A DNA stretch of 64,000 nt from Oscillospiraceae bacterium (GCA_021201135.1 JAJQGT010000008.1:124001-188000), one strand, 5' to 3'; shown: positions 25,501 to 35,700, counted from the stretch's first letter. Notes: generated from the sequence alone by a model not told the origin. Program-made: numbers and translations.

Positions 25501-25773
25501 TCCGCCCCCGACTTCAACACCATCTGCACAAAGGCGCATCCTGAATTCAAGGGCTTGAAGCTTATCGACAAGCTCTCGTCGCGCCCGGTCATAAACAAGA
25601 AAAAGTGCGTCCTCTGCGGCGTCTGCGTCGGCCACTGCCCCGTCCCCGGCAAAGCCGTGAACTTCTCCGACGGCAGAGACATGCCGCCAGTGTATGATTA
25701 TAATAAGTGCATCGGCTGCTTCTGTTGCCAAGAGCTCTGCTCCCAAAAGGCGATTGAGGTGGGGAAGAGGTAG
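25501..25773 (+). pseudogene. Remnant of a DUF362-type 4Fe-4S protein (C-terminal part)
   Basis: The frame reads DFNTICTKAHPEFKG, then two ferredoxin motifs, CVLCGVCVGHCP and CIGCFCCQELCSQ, and ends at a normal stop at 25771-25773. This is the C-terminal end of DUF362/ferredoxin-fused proteins, whose N-terminal ~280 residues are missing. In-frame stops lie just upstream and no start or ribosome site is visible. It is more GC-rich than the flanking genes. It looks like the surviving edge of an older plus-strand gene truncated by insertion or rearrangement of the minus-strand block. Confidence 0.75.
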
Positions 25774-25788
25774 GCTCCATCATAGTGC

Positions 25789-25824
25789 GAAAATAACCCC
25801 GTCACCGGGATTCTGGTGGCGGGG
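25789..25824. terminator. Bidirectional terminator-like hairpin
   Basis: CCCCGTCACC pairs with GGTGGCGGGG around an 8-nt loop. It lies between the ferredoxin remnant (plus) and the end of the T7SS run (minus). Confidence 0.65.
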
Positions 25825-25917
25825 TTTACTGTTGTGGAAGAGTGGGGTGAAAGGAGGCTCCATTACCCGGGATTATTTCACCCATCAGGCAATCACTTCG
25901 TAACCATATCAAGCAAA

Positions 25918-27576
25918 TTATCGGAGTGATAGTACCAAGACATTTACAGCTGAAATTTGCTCATCAACCTTATTCGCATACAAACGATCAATTTCAGACA
26001 TTTCCTGGAAAGTCGCCTCCACCTTTGCTTTTGCAGTATTGACGACCCCAATCAGTTTCTCGTTATACGCGTTGATTCCTGCAATGAAAACGCTTATAAA
26101 CAACTTCGAATACCATTTATAGCTGGAATAATCCGACCACTGCGAAATATTCACAGCATCTGATTGAATAATCCTATTGCAAACATTTATCAAATCATTG
26201 TAAATAGTCTGTGTGTACTGGAATTCTCTTCCCTGGCGAACCTGAGCGTTTTTATTGGCATCAGCAGAAATAGCTGGGATCTTTGTATATTCCTCCTCGA
26301 CCCCTTGCCAGATTTCTTTGGCTTCAGGCGAAATCCAGCCAAGAATAGTCTCGATGATTTTATCATCCTTGCCATCAGCCAGTTGCTTAAGGAAGAACAT
26401 AAAAACGCTTTCAATTACGTTGCCTGCTGTACCAATCACGATTCCTGTTAAAAGAGGATGCTCAGCTATAGCTTCATCTATCTGATTTACAATCTCATCT
26501 AATCCAAGCATTGACAGCAAGGCTCTGACTTCCTCCTCCGATAAATTGTAAGTCTCCATGTATTTTATTACATAGGCAATCAACTTGCTCAGCATTTCTT
26601 TGTCCGACATGACATAATTCAAAACATCTTCGGGAGTTGTACTTGCAATCATAAGGATATTACCAATATACTCTCCCATTTTTACTCTTTCGTCTTCTGG
26701 CATAGTTGCAAGAACAAAGCATGTGAACTCGTGCAAATATGTCATCATCTCATTTTCCGCCTGGTTATTGTAGATTACCGGCTGACCATTTTCGTCGGTT
26801 TTCAACACTGTGATCTCTTCACCATCCACAGTAACTGTTTCGTATTGGAAGAACGAATTTGAGTAATGATTTTCTACCGGATTATCAACCCGATCTCCAG
26901 TGCAGTAATCCTGCTTTGCATTTGGGATAGGATATAACAAAATATGCACAAAGTCTGTTGACAATGAATAGTTAGTTATTTTATCTCCGTTAAGATTGAT
27001 TTCAGCCCAATATTTATCAATGAACTCCTGAGAAAAACCCTGCCCATCCATAGACACACAACGATCAACTTTGTCAGACGTAATCGTAACATACTGAGCC
27101 AGATTGCCACCTTTTGAATGTCCTACGACCGAAATGTTGTCATAGGGCAGCGAATTAACATACTCGAGTGCCGCTGTCTGCGTGTCAGTATCACTTACAC
27201 CCAATCCTGTACCATTATCATACCAATTTTCTGCGGTCGAAGTGCCATTAAACGTTACAATGGCACTGTCCGGATCCTGTGGATTATAATAAGCAGTTGC
27301 TAAAGTGTTTCCTTCTCCATCCGTGAACCGCTCACCCTGAACAAGCGCACACATTTCTTCATTTCCTTGAATATACCTTATAATTGCTGCCCATTGTTGC
27401 CCTTCAGAACCACTGTCCTCGAGCGTTTTAAGAGCACCTTCCGTAAAGACAGACAGCCGTTCTCCAATAGTTTCACCAGTAACCTGTGTCGCTGTAACAT
27501 TAGCTAACTTGCATGCATCACCATTCAGATAAGTTAACTGCTCAAGAATCATTAAATCTGTATCAGAAAAATTCAT
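25918..27576 (-). CDS. Predicted T7SS lipase/hydrolase effector with C-terminal helical domain
   Basis: 552 residues, no signal peptide. The N-terminal ~260 residues form an alpha/beta-hydrolase of the class 3 lipase/Mbeg1-like (DUF2974) kind: VTFNGTS near residue 110 and the nucleophile elbow VVGHSKGGNL with Ser at about 154. Residues about 290-430 are helical. The last ~110 are a long helical region ending in TFQEMSEIDRLYANKVDEQ. The order resembles Staphylococcus aureus TslA, a T7SS lipase with the LXG-like targeting region at the C-terminus. It is last in the T7SS run, next to a lipoprotein and three helical partners. Effector status is inferred. Confidence 0.75.
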   Translation of the reverse strand: MNFSDTDLMILEQLTYLNGDACKLANVTATQVTGETIGERLSVFTEGALKTLEDSGSEGQQWAAIIRYIQGNEEMCALVQGERFTDGEGNTLATAYYNPQDPDSAIVTFNGTSTAENWYDNGTGLGVSDTDTQTAALEYVNSLPYDNISVVGHSKGGNLAQYVTITSDKVDRCVSMDGQGFSQEFIDKYWAEINLNGDKITNYSLSTDFVHILLYPIPNAKQDYCTGDRVDNPVENHYSNSFFQYETVTVDGEEITVLKTDENGQPVIYNNQAENEMMTYLHEFTCFVLATMPEDERVKMGEYIGNILMIASTTPEDVLNYVMSDKEMLSKLIAYVIKYMETYNLSEEEVRALLSMLGLDEIVNQIDEAIAEHPLLTGIVIGTAGNVIESVFMFFLKQLADGKDDKIIETILGWISPEAKEIWQGVEEEYTKIPAISADANKNAQVRQGREFQYTQTIYNDLINVCNRIIQSDAVNISQWSDYSSYKWYSKLFISVFIAGINAYNEKLIGVVNTAKAKVEATFQEMSEIDRLYANKVDEQISAVNVLVLSLR

Positions 27577-27586
27577 ATACTTCCAC

Positions 27587-28378
27587 TCACTTTACATTAA
27601 TACTGCCGTCTGATGAAATAACACAAATAATGCGGTTTTCCGTTGATACTTCCTGCAAGCAATCATAGTAATTGGATTCTCCGATATCAAGCCATGCAGA
27701 TTCGCTGACTGCATAAAACCTCGTAACATTTGCTACTCCATTCAGCTTCGGTGAATACCATTCCCCATAATCATTTGCCAACGCTTCGAGATTTTCGTGA
27801 TCGAAATCTCCCAATACAAATACGAAAACTGATGCGTTTGCACTGCTGAGTACATCATCGACTCCATTTTCCATATCAGATATTTCTGCATAAACCTTGA
27901 CAACAATTTCTCTTTCATCAAAGTAGGACTTTAACTCCTCCTCGTACCTGTCTTCTGAGATTACAGAATCATAATTGTCATCATACACATAATCTCCGTC
28001 CTGGTAATGGCGAGAAACTGTGACTTCCTTGTCATTAATCAAAGCTGTGAGTGACTCGTCATTAAGCAAACTTGCCTGAACAAATGACTTATATGACGCT
28101 TCAACATCGTAAGTGAGCTCCAGGTAACATAGCATTTCCTCGATTGCCATAATATCATTCTTTTGGCTATCTGTAAGCTCATCATATTCTGTAGGAAGAC
28201 CTACTTCCATTAGTATCTGAATTTGTCGCTGAGTTAGTTCCATTTCTACATTTCCTCCACTATTCGAGACTGAATCCTCATTGTTTTCACTAAAAGGCTC
28301 ACATGCGCAGAACAACGCAGCAACCAAGAAGCAAAGCACAAAGCAAATGCCAAGCCTCTTCATCAAGCCTTTTCCCAT
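27587..28378 (-). CDS. Lipoprotein, candidate immunity protein for the hydrolase effector
   Basis: 263 residues with a signal sequence (LGICFVLCFLVAALFCAC) ending in a lipobox-like Cys, then an extracytoplasmic, acidic domain of no recognised family. It lies 10 bp upstream of the hydrolase gene and 7 bp downstream of a helical partner gene. In the TslA system of S. aureus a lipoprotein (TilA) protects the cell surface from the secreted lipase, so position and localisation suggest the same job. No sequence match to TilA is claimed. A second ATG five codons in (MKRLG) also has a possible ribosome site. Confidence 0.65.
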   Translation of the reverse strand: MGKGLMKRLGICFVLCFLVAALFCACEPFSENNEDSVSNSGGNVEMELTQRQIQILMEVGLPTEYDELTDSQKNDIMAIEEMLCYLELTYDVEASYKSFVQASLLNDESLTALINDKEVTVSRHYQDGDYVYDDNYDSVISEDRYEEELKSYFDEREIVVKVYAEISDMENGVDDVLSSANASVFVFVLGDFDHENLEALANDYGEWYSPKLNGVANVTRFYAVSESAWLDIGESNYYDCLQEVSTENRIICVISSDGSINVK

Positions 28379-28385
28379 GCCGCTA

Positions 28386-28694
28386 TCATCCTTCCTCTAC
28401 GAGAACGCTCCCAAGTGAAGCCCAGCATGAAGCAAGATTGCTGTCTGCGTTTTTCGCGCAATCACTGGTCATATCAACCGATTCTTTTACCTCTCTGACG
28501 AGTTGAGCCAAATCATCACCCAGTTCATTGTATTTGGCAACCAGCTCCATAAATTTATCTGCCGTTTCCCCTTGGGACTTACTGAACGAAAACTGAATCT
28601 TGTTTGAATCAAGAGAAGCAGCTAAATTATTTAGTTTTGTGCTTGCACTTTTTAATTCAACGAAGAAAAACGCCAATTCAAAATTACTGTCCAT
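28386..28694 (-). CDS. Small helical T7SS partner protein (102 aa)
   Basis: 102 residues, all helical, without signal peptide. Size and helix-turn-helix pattern (LNNLAASLDSNKIQF, FMELVAKYNELGDDLAQL, VKESVDMTSDCAKNA) are those of WXG100-like or Lap partner proteins that bind the targeting helices of LXG-type effectors. GGGGG precedes the ATG at 8 bp. It is encoded 7 bp upstream of the lipoprotein. A canonical WxG is not present. Confidence 0.65.
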   Translation of the reverse strand: MDSNFELAFFFVELKSASTKLNNLAASLDSNKIQFSFSKSQGETADKFMELVAKYNELGDDLAQLVREVKESVDMTSDCAKNADSNLASCWASLGSVLVEEG

Positions 28695-28706
28695 ACCATA
28701 TGCCCC

Positions 28707-29036
28707 CTATCTGAACAAGTTTAGTAAGGTTTGAATACCAGATGTATCTATACTCGGTAGCTTCATGCTGTCAGCCTTTTCAAATTTATCAGACAAATCT
28801 GAAACAAGTGTTTTTGCCTCCGCCTGAATAGCTTCCAGCTGCTGCGTGTATAGAGAAACATCGCTTTTCAGCTTAAGAATTTTCGACTGAATAAGCTCAT
28901 CACGAATCGCATCTTCCGCCAGAAAATCCAAAATATCGGAATATTTAGATATACTGTTTGCCAGGAAAGTAGCATATGTCTCTATCCTGGTCACCAAAAT
29001 TGAGTACTCCGCCTCCGAAAAAACTACATCCCTCAT
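28707..29036 (-). CDS. Small helical T7SS partner protein (109 aa)
   Basis: 109 residues, helical (YSILVTRIETYATFLANSI, ILKLKSDVSLYTQQLEAIQ, LVSDLSDKFEKADSM). The shape fits WXG100-superfamily chaperone/partner proteins encoded beside T7SS effectors. GGAGG is present, 11 bp before the ATG. It sits between two other helical proteins in the effector block. No WxG motif; family assignment tentative. Confidence 0.62.
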   Translation of the reverse strand: MRDVVFSEAEYSILVTRIETYATFLANSISKYSDILDFLAEDAIRDELIQSKILKLKSDVSLYTQQLEAIQAEAKTLVSDLSDKFEKADSMKLPSIDTSGIQTLLNLFR

Positions 29037-29042
29037 TTGTGC

Positions 29043-29480
29043 TTAAACCTCCAAAGACTGTTGATACGCAATTTCCTTGTCTAAATCTTCAATATCATCA
29101 CTATGGCGTATGATGTCATCGTTAAGCTCTTCGATTTTTTTGTATATGCTTTTCAACATGCTTGAAATCATCTCTATCAATGCGCTGTACGCAATATTTA
29201 CAATTTTGGTTCCTATTTTTTCCAAAAAGTTTGTAATCGTCTCGATAAAGTTCTTTACACATCCATTAGTGTCTCTGTATTGGTAAGTAGATAAGACTAA
29301 ACTACTCACTCTAGCTGTAACTGCATAGAGTGACCCATGGGAGCTTTGAACCTTCCCTTTAAATTCTAACAGAGATTCATACTCAGACTCATTAGACTGC
29401 AAGCTTTTTCTTGCAGATTCAAGTTTGCTCTGATAATCTTCCTTCTTGCTTTCAAGAATTGAAATTGACACAGAACCCAT
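29043..29480 (-). CDS. Helical coiled-coil protein, YwqH/DUF5082-like
   Basis: 145 residues. Coiled-coil segments at both ends (ILESKKEDYQSKLESARKSL and YKKIEELNDDIIRHSDDIED) flank a central helical/hydrophobic part. The length and coiled-coil layout recall YwqH (DUF5082), the small protein encoded ahead of LXG toxins in Bacillus. It follows the WXG100 gene and leads the hydrolase effector block. Probably a T7SS targeting partner; similarity judged by pattern only. Confidence 0.55.
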   Translation of the reverse strand: MGSVSISILESKKEDYQSKLESARKSLQSNESEYESLLEFKGKVQSSHGSLYAVTARVSSLVLSTYQYRDTNGCVKNFIETITNFLEKIGTKIVNIAYSALIEMISSMLKSIYKKIEELNDDIIRHSDDIEDLDKEIAYQQSLEV

Positions 29481-29593
29481 TTAGTTGCGCCTCGCTTCTT
29501 TATGAAATAAGTTGCAAAATTTTAATTGATTTTCGCTTTGTAAGACGTATTCATCGACCATATTTTCCATACCATATAGCAATGGGACTCAGT

Positions 29594-29626
29594 GCAAGCG
29601 GTTCTCTGAAAGAAGGAACCGCTTGC
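29594..29626 (-). repeat. Strong hairpin after the WXG100 gene
   Basis: GCAAGCGGTTC and GAACCGCTTGC form an 11-bp perfect stem 12 bp downstream of the WXG100 stop. There is no U run on the minus strand, so it is better read as an mRNA 3'-end stabiliser or partial terminator that raises WXG100 transcript level. Confidence 0.6.
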
Positions 29627-29637
29627 CCAAAATCGTG

Positions 29638-29931
29638 TTAGCCTCTGAACTGACTAGCAATGCTGGAATCAGTCTCTTCAAGGATTGTAGCGGTTGCCTC
29701 AAGAGCCGCAGCAATTTCACGAATCAGTTCTTCTGCGCTCATAAAGCCAGGCTTTAATTCCTGATAACGTGCTGCATAAGATTCACTCGATGAGCCTTCC
29801 CACTCGCTTTGTAGCTGTTCAAGCAGAGAATCCATCTTGCTGATAACGCCATTCACAGTATCAGCCTCAGTGCGGTACTCGCCAGCTCTTGTGCGCATTT
29901 GATCTGGGGTTATTCTAATCTGATTAGCCAT
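29638..29931 (-). CDS. WXG100-family T7SS substrate (EsxA-like)
   Basis: 97 residues with the WXG100 hallmark: two helices around a WEG turn (LLEQLQSEWEGSSSESY) and total length near 100. A C-terminal YxxxD/E export signal is not obvious. AGGAGG precedes the ATG at about 8 bp. WXG100 proteins are secreted as dimers by the EssC ATPase and activate it. It is the only gene in the block with a textbook WxG. Confidence 0.9.
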   Translation of the reverse strand: MANQIRITPDQMRTRAGEYRTEADTVNGVISKMDSLLEQLQSEWEGSSSESYAARYQELKPGFMSAEELIREIAAALEATATILEETDSSIASQFRG

Positions 29932-30047
29932 GAATAAGCTCCTCCTTTTTGATTTTATTTTATATTAACCGAAAGCTCGGTAATACACTACTATATTTTT
30001 ATACATCACAGTAATTTTTACACGTCTCACATTTACGCTATTCAGCA

Positions 30048-31952
30048 TTATGAGCCGAGAGCACAAAACTCTTCAAAGCTCATAATTTCTGCCGATGAAT
30101 CAGATTTCATAGTCAATAAAGAGGCTCGCTTTGCACAATACTCATAGTACGACTTTTCAACACCGTTGCTTGCCTCAGCCATAGCTTCGTACATTGCCTC
30201 GATATTTTTTTTATGGAAGTTGAAGCAATTCTCCAAATCTTTAGCCGCCTGCTCGTATTCTTCCGTGCCAGGAACCTGAAGCCTGAAATTCTCCAAAGCC
30301 TCACCATAAGCAGAATAACTTGCCGTATAGAGATTGTAGTATACCAAAGAATTGTACATGCTCTCAGCTTCAGGGCCAAGACCTGTATATTCTCCGGCAA
30401 CACTGATGCCTTTATCAATTGCACTGATAACTGCTACTACAGGTGACGCTTCGCTCGCAGCCTTAATTAATGCATCAAATCCTATATCCAAGCCTTCTTC
30501 AAACGCCTCTTGTACCCATGCACCAAATTCCTTACCATAAAGCTCCTGCACTTGTTCAACGGCTTTTATCAAGGTTTCATTCCCGCCACTATAACAACGC
30601 TGAAACGATTCAAGCATTTCTAAGCCAGCAGAATAATCCGCAAAAGCCCTCGCCAAATACTCCAGACTTGCGCTACCATACTTAAGAACATCCCGCAGAC
30701 CTCCACAGTCATTCAGGAAGGACTTAAACTGTTTTGCTTCTTTGGTTCTGCCATCCAAAAGTCCATCTTCTCTCAGTTTGTCATACCAGTCTTCTCCAAA
30801 TTTCTCAATATACTTCAGAAAAATCTGACAATTACTGATGGCTTTCTGTTCATCGCTGCCAGAGTATTCGTAGTTTTCACTCATGTCCTGCAAAGCTGAA
30901 AGGAGTTGCTCCTTTATCAGGTATACATCGTAATTATTAGTATATGCAGCTTTGCCGCTCAAAGAAGAAAAATTCAAAATAGTATCATAATTTATACTAG
31001 ACAGCAGAGTGCCCTCTGCAATGCCAAACATATTGAAAAACACCATCTGTGCTGAATCAAGACCTCCTATATTTGCCAAGTAATTACTAATCGGCTCGTT
31101 AAAATCATTGAAGAATGAGCGTGCCCAGATTTCAGAAGCAAAGTCAGCTATTTCTTCAATAGTTGGATTTTCTTTTAACTCAGATATTTCCACCACCTTA
31201 TCGTAATAGTTCAGAAGCTCCTGATATGCACTCCCTAGCCGATCCTGAATTGCTTTTACGGTAAACGCATTACTTCCTGGCTTTATGATATCTGCCATTT
31301 CATTTATCATGTCCCGAATGCTACACATAGTAAGACTGATATAACCAAAGTAGCAGGTATAGTAATCTTCATCTCCGCCTCCAGTCAAGGATCTGCCATA
31401 GTCCAGATCTAGTTGATGAACAGCATCAAACATCTGCGTTAATCCCGACTTTGTTTCATCGTTGTAATCCAAGAGAAGCGTGTGACAGGAATTCAAACTG
31501 GCTTTCACACCATCTAAATCAAAAAAGCCAAGGATTTTCAGCACTATCTCATATAGCTTGTCTCCAAACGAATCCGTTATGGCACACCACGGATCATCAA
31601 GGCATTCAACTAAGTGTTCATATAATTCTTGTGAAAAATCTCTTGAAACGTCTGATATACTGGAATCATACAGATAATCATCTTCGGTTTCCAGATCAGA
31701 TATAAAATTATTAACAATGGTTTCAAATCTGCCCGACAAATCTTCGACCACATCTTCAAGGTCAGAGACGTACTCAATAAATAAGAGAAGTGCATCATGT
31801 GTGGAGCCTGAGGAGACGGCACTGACACTTAAATCACTTATAATAAATCTGTAATCTTGTATAGCACTTAAAAGTGTTTCGTGATATGCGGCAAAATTCT
31901 TACTTGCAGTTTCAAACTCTGCATCTTTTACTACCATATCTGAATATGCCAT
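30048..31952 (-). CDS. Large helical LXG-like T7SS effector candidate
   Basis: 634 residues, no signal peptide. The N-terminal ~200 residues are helical with the spacing of LXG/WXG-like targeting domains (VKDAEFETASKNFAAYHETL, LSGRFETIVNNFISDLETED). The middle and C-terminal parts are also helical, with one hydrophobic stretch at about 490-515 (ALIKAASEASPVVAVISAI). I see no nuclease, ADP-ribosyltransferase or other known toxin motif. Two small helical proteins precede it, as they do for LXG effectors in Firmicutes. No immunity gene is obvious beside it, so it might be structural or a pore former rather than a toxin. Confidence 0.65.
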   Translation of the reverse strand: MAYSDMVVKDAEFETASKNFAAYHETLLSAIQDYRFIISDLSVSAVSSGSTHDALLLFIEYVSDLEDVVEDLSGRFETIVNNFISDLETEDDYLYDSSISDVSRDFSQELYEHLVECLDDPWCAITDSFGDKLYEIVLKILGFFDLDGVKASLNSCHTLLLDYNDETKSGLTQMFDAVHQLDLDYGRSLTGGGDEDYYTCYFGYISLTMCSIRDMINEMADIIKPGSNAFTVKAIQDRLGSAYQELLNYYDKVVEISELKENPTIEEIADFASEIWARSFFNDFNEPISNYLANIGGLDSAQMVFFNMFGIAEGTLLSSINYDTILNFSSLSGKAAYTNNYDVYLIKEQLLSALQDMSENYEYSGSDEQKAISNCQIFLKYIEKFGEDWYDKLREDGLLDGRTKEAKQFKSFLNDCGGLRDVLKYGSASLEYLARAFADYSAGLEMLESFQRCYSGGNETLIKAVEQVQELYGKEFGAWVQEAFEEGLDIGFDALIKAASEASPVVAVISAIDKGISVAGEYTGLGPEAESMYNSLVYYNLYTASYSAYGEALENFRLQVPGTEEYEQAAKDLENCFNFHKKNIEAMYEAMAEASNGVEKSYYEYCAKRASLLTMKSDSSAEIMSFEEFCALGS

Positions 31953-31970
31953 TCTATTCGCCTCCTTTAA

Positions 31971-32267
31971 CTAGTTACCAGTAATAGTGTCAATATTCCT
32001 CGCAGCTTCCTCATCGCTTTCACGAAAAACAACCCCCATTTGTGTGAAGAAATCATAGGTGTTGTCCAAAAGGGTCTGAAAAGAAGACGTAACTTGCTTT
32101 GTGACATTTATACAATCACTAACAGCATCAGCAGTTTTACCTTTACTTTCTGTTAAAGTCGTTGCAGACACTGCAAGAGCTTGCTGCCAATCTGCTCTCA
32201 ATGTCCCTAAATCACCTTTGCAATTTTCCAATTCCAACTCGGCAACACAAATTTCTGCCTTACTCAC
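31971..32267 (-). CDS. Small helical T7SS partner protein (98 aa)
   Basis: 98 residues from the GTG at 32265-32267, chosen because AAGGTGG lies 5 bp before it; an upstream GTG overlaps that site. Helical, with DWQQALAVSATTLTESKGK in the region of the WxG turn and a conserved Asp/Phe-rich C-terminus. It resembles the SACOL2603/TIGR04197 or DUF5344-type proteins encoded directly before LXG effectors. Probably pairs with the protein at 32283-32696 to deliver the 634-residue protein. Confidence 0.62.
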   Translation of the reverse strand: MSKAEICVAELELENCKGDLGTLRADWQQALAVSATTLTESKGKTADAVSDCINVTKQVTSSFQTLLDNTYDFFTQMGVVFRESDEEAARNIDTITGN

Positions 32268-32282
32268 AAAAACCACCTTCTT

Positions 32283-32696
32283 TTAATTTTCATTTTGCGA
32301 TAGCTGTGCAATCTGCGCTTCAATATTCGCAATTTTACAATCTAAATCTTCAATTTCGTCTTCAAGCTCAATTATCTTACTCTTAGTAGTGTTTTCACTT
32401 TCGGAAGTTTTTGCAATCGCTTCTGACGATTGAGAATTAAGAAAATTACTTTTTGCCTGTTCATAGTAGGTTGTTCGGAACTTGCAATTTTCAGGGATTT
32501 CTGATAGTTTTCTCAAGATAGTATTGGCTGTTTCCTGCAAACCGTCCTCAATCTCCTGTCTCTTTTTTTGAATCTCCTCAAGCGCATCCTCCATATCTTC
32601 CAATGAGGACTCTGCTTTTTCTCGTTTTCTTTCATATTCTGCTAATTTTAATTTTAATTTTACAAGCTCTTCAGCTTGCATAAAATCCAAAACCAT
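32283..32696 (-). CDS. Coiled-coil T7SS partner protein, DUF5082-like
   Basis: 137 residues dominated by heptad-rich helices (LKLKLAEYERKREKAESSLE and IIELEDEIEDLDCKIANIE) around a central YYEQAKSNF stretch. This is the layout of YwqH/DUF5082 proteins found ahead of LXG toxins. GAGGA precedes the ATG at 7 bp. First gene after essC, 90 bp downstream. Confidence 0.6.
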   Translation of the reverse strand: MVLDFMQAEELVKLKLKLAEYERKREKAESSLEDMEDALEEIQKKRQEIEDGLQETANTILRKLSEIPENCKFRTTYYEQAKSNFLNSQSSEAIAKTSESENTTKSKIIELEDEIEDLDCKIANIEAQIAQLSQNEN

Positions 32697-32785
32697 ATAA
32701 TGTCCTCTTTTCTTTGAAGTTCAAGTGCTTCAATCTAGATTTTTACAAAACAACGTATGAGCAATGCTTATGAAGAAAACCTCCA

Positions 32786-35700
32786 TTATGAGCTCAAAGC
32801 CGTTTTCAGCTTGACATACTCTTTATCCTTTATATAGTAACCATCTCCGGTTTCAATAGCTTTCTTAAAGTTACGAAGCATTGCAAGCGGAACATCAAAT
32901 ATTTTCATGTTGCTGATATCATCAAAGAACATGATGTTACGCTGATCACGTATATTTTTGAGTATTTCGGGAGCACTATAAGGAATATTTGCGTTTTCGA
33001 CAAAAACTATAATACATACTTTCATGTTCCTATAGCGACCAACAATATTCTTGTATGCTACCAAAGCATCCGGAGTATTACAAATTGCTGTCAGAGCATC
33101 CTGATTATCAATCACAAGCACAAGCAGTTCTGCATCATCTAATGCATTTTCATTTCCATCTACCAATGATTCATAGCGTTCTTTAAGCTGAGACTCTATA
33201 GATTTTACATAAGTCACAGCTTCTTCAGCAACCATTGTATACTCAGTAATATTGCCCAATTTCCTAAATGAGGACAAGTTCTTGTTAACATTATCCACTG
33301 CATACACTTTTGATGCGGAGGGATGCATAATATTCAGCACATCGAGAGAATACTTCACCCAGTTATGCTTACCCGCCCCATCACGCCCGGTAACTGCAAG
33401 CAATCCAATTGTGGAAAAATCAACCACATAAGGTGTAACTGTTGCATAATCCACGCCAGCAACAATTGAAAATTCTTCCCGCATATAGCTGCCAAGTTGT
33501 TCGATCATGTACCCCTCTGTAAGTGAAGCTGGTATCAAAGGAATTCGTTTTGCAAATGCGTTTCTGTTAACAGCATTTGTATCAGCAACGTACCTCTTGA
33601 TATTATGAACTCTATCAATTTCTTTCTCACCTTTAAATGCAAGATATGACTGACATTCATAGAAGCTGTTGTCAAGCTTAATGATGCAACGCCCCGGAAT
33701 GTCCTCTACTCTTTCACTACAATGATCAAATAAGGAGCTATATTCATTTGAATCATTGCAGAACATAGCAATTCTGGACGAGAAATTTGAGAGATATTTA
33801 TACCCGATTCCAGAAGTCTGAGAATTAGCAATCACGATACTGATACCTACAGCCAGCCCTTCGCGGCATAAACCAAGTAGCTCATCATCCTCCTGAAAAT
33901 ACAATTCTTTCAATGCAGACAAATTATCAATAAGAAGCACAATCAGCGGTAAATCCGTTGCTCCGGCTTCCTTGTACGCAACAAACGAGCTCACTCCAAC
34001 TGACATTAATTTTTCTTTGCGTCTGTCAATTTCGTCTTTCAAAAGTTTGAAGAGATTCTTCAGCTTCTCATCTTCTGAAGGACAGACAACACCGCCCACA
34101 TGATTGAGTTTCTCAAAATTTTTCAAAACCATAGAAGCAAAGTCGATAATATAAATATTAACTTCATCTGGAGCATAATGAGCTGTAAGGCTCCTTACTA
34201 TACCTTGCAACATGTTTGTCTTACCAGATTGGGACGATCCAATAATCATGAGGTTGTTGCTCCCCAGATCGATAGTGTATCTTCCTTGATACTGTGTGTC
34301 CGGATCATCATAAACGCCAATTTCGACTCCATACTGACCAGCAAACACACCAGATTCAATAACAGGTTCAAAGTCAATACTTCGTTGCAGCGATGGCAGG
34401 CAGATGTCAGGTAACTTGACCAAACCAATTTCCGAGCAGTAGTTGATTACATAATTTACAATTGCATCAAGCTGAGTTGTGCTACCATCTCCACTATTCC
34501 TTTTTTTCTGTACATAGACCGGTAAACGCTTGCCCGATTCTGTAAGGCTGAAAATCGTAAATTCCTTTACACTATCACCGTCAACTTTCTCTGATGCGCC
34601 ACTGTATGCTGACTGAAAAAGTTCAAATATCTCATTGTTTCCAACTTGCAGATACGCACGACCAGGTTCTTTAATCTCAGCTGCCAGCGGAGATTTGATT
34701 ACCTCATTACTATCCTCCCGACTCTGTACCTTTAAGCAAAGCTTAAACCGCGAGTTACTCCAAATCTGTTCATTTACCTGTCCGGAGGGCTTCTGCGTTG
34801 CCAAAATTAAATGAACGCCCAAACTACGACCTATACGGGCGGCAGAGATCAATTCTTTCATGAATTCAGGTTGCTCAGCCTTCAACTCAGCAAACTCATC
34901 AACAATTATAATCAGATGCGGAAGAGCAGTCTTAACCTCCCCCGACTTAAATTTCTTGATATACTTGTCAATATGATTGACATCCGCTTCTGCAAAGAGA
35001 CGCTGCCTCTTCTGAAGCTCAGCCTTGATAGATTTTAAGGATCGGGTTATCTCCTTGCCGTCAATATTCGTAATTGCGCCAAGAAGGTGAGGCAAGCCTT
35101 TAAACTGGTTAACCATGCCGCCGCCTTTGAAGTCAATGATAACAAACGCCACTTCATAAGGATGGAAAAGTGTAATCATTGAGAGAATGTATGTCTGAAG
35201 AAGCTCAGACTTGCCAGATCCTGTTGTTCCGGCGACAAGACCATGAGGACCATGAGCCTTGTCGTGCAAATCCAATGAGACAATTCCTGTTTTGGAAACG
35301 CCAATCGGAGCCGCCATTGATTTGAATACCTGAGACTGCTCCCAGCGCGATTTCAAGTTAATGTCATCTACTGAAAAAATATTGAGAAGCTCAAACATCG
35401 TAATATTTTTTGTCAATGTTCCTTCAAGGGATATCTCCTCCGTATACACCGGTGCCAACAGCTCTACAAACTTCTCAGCTCTTCCGGTAGGAAGAAGCGG
35501 ATAGGTAAATTCCGATACCTCACTTTTGTTCTCAGCATTTATCAGGACAGCTGTGCCTTCTTTTGCCTTTATTATGTAACCGCAACCTTGCGGGATGTCT
35601 GCGGATGAGTCGCCAAAAAAGACGAACGTGATACCCAGATCTTTTGCATGGTCAATGAATTTTGATATTGGATGACTCTTAAATCCATATTCATCATAAA

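Noticed and set aside
30048-31952. Assigning a toxin activity to the 634-residue LXG-like protein
   Set aside because: No catalytic motif is visible and no clear immunity gene is adjacent.
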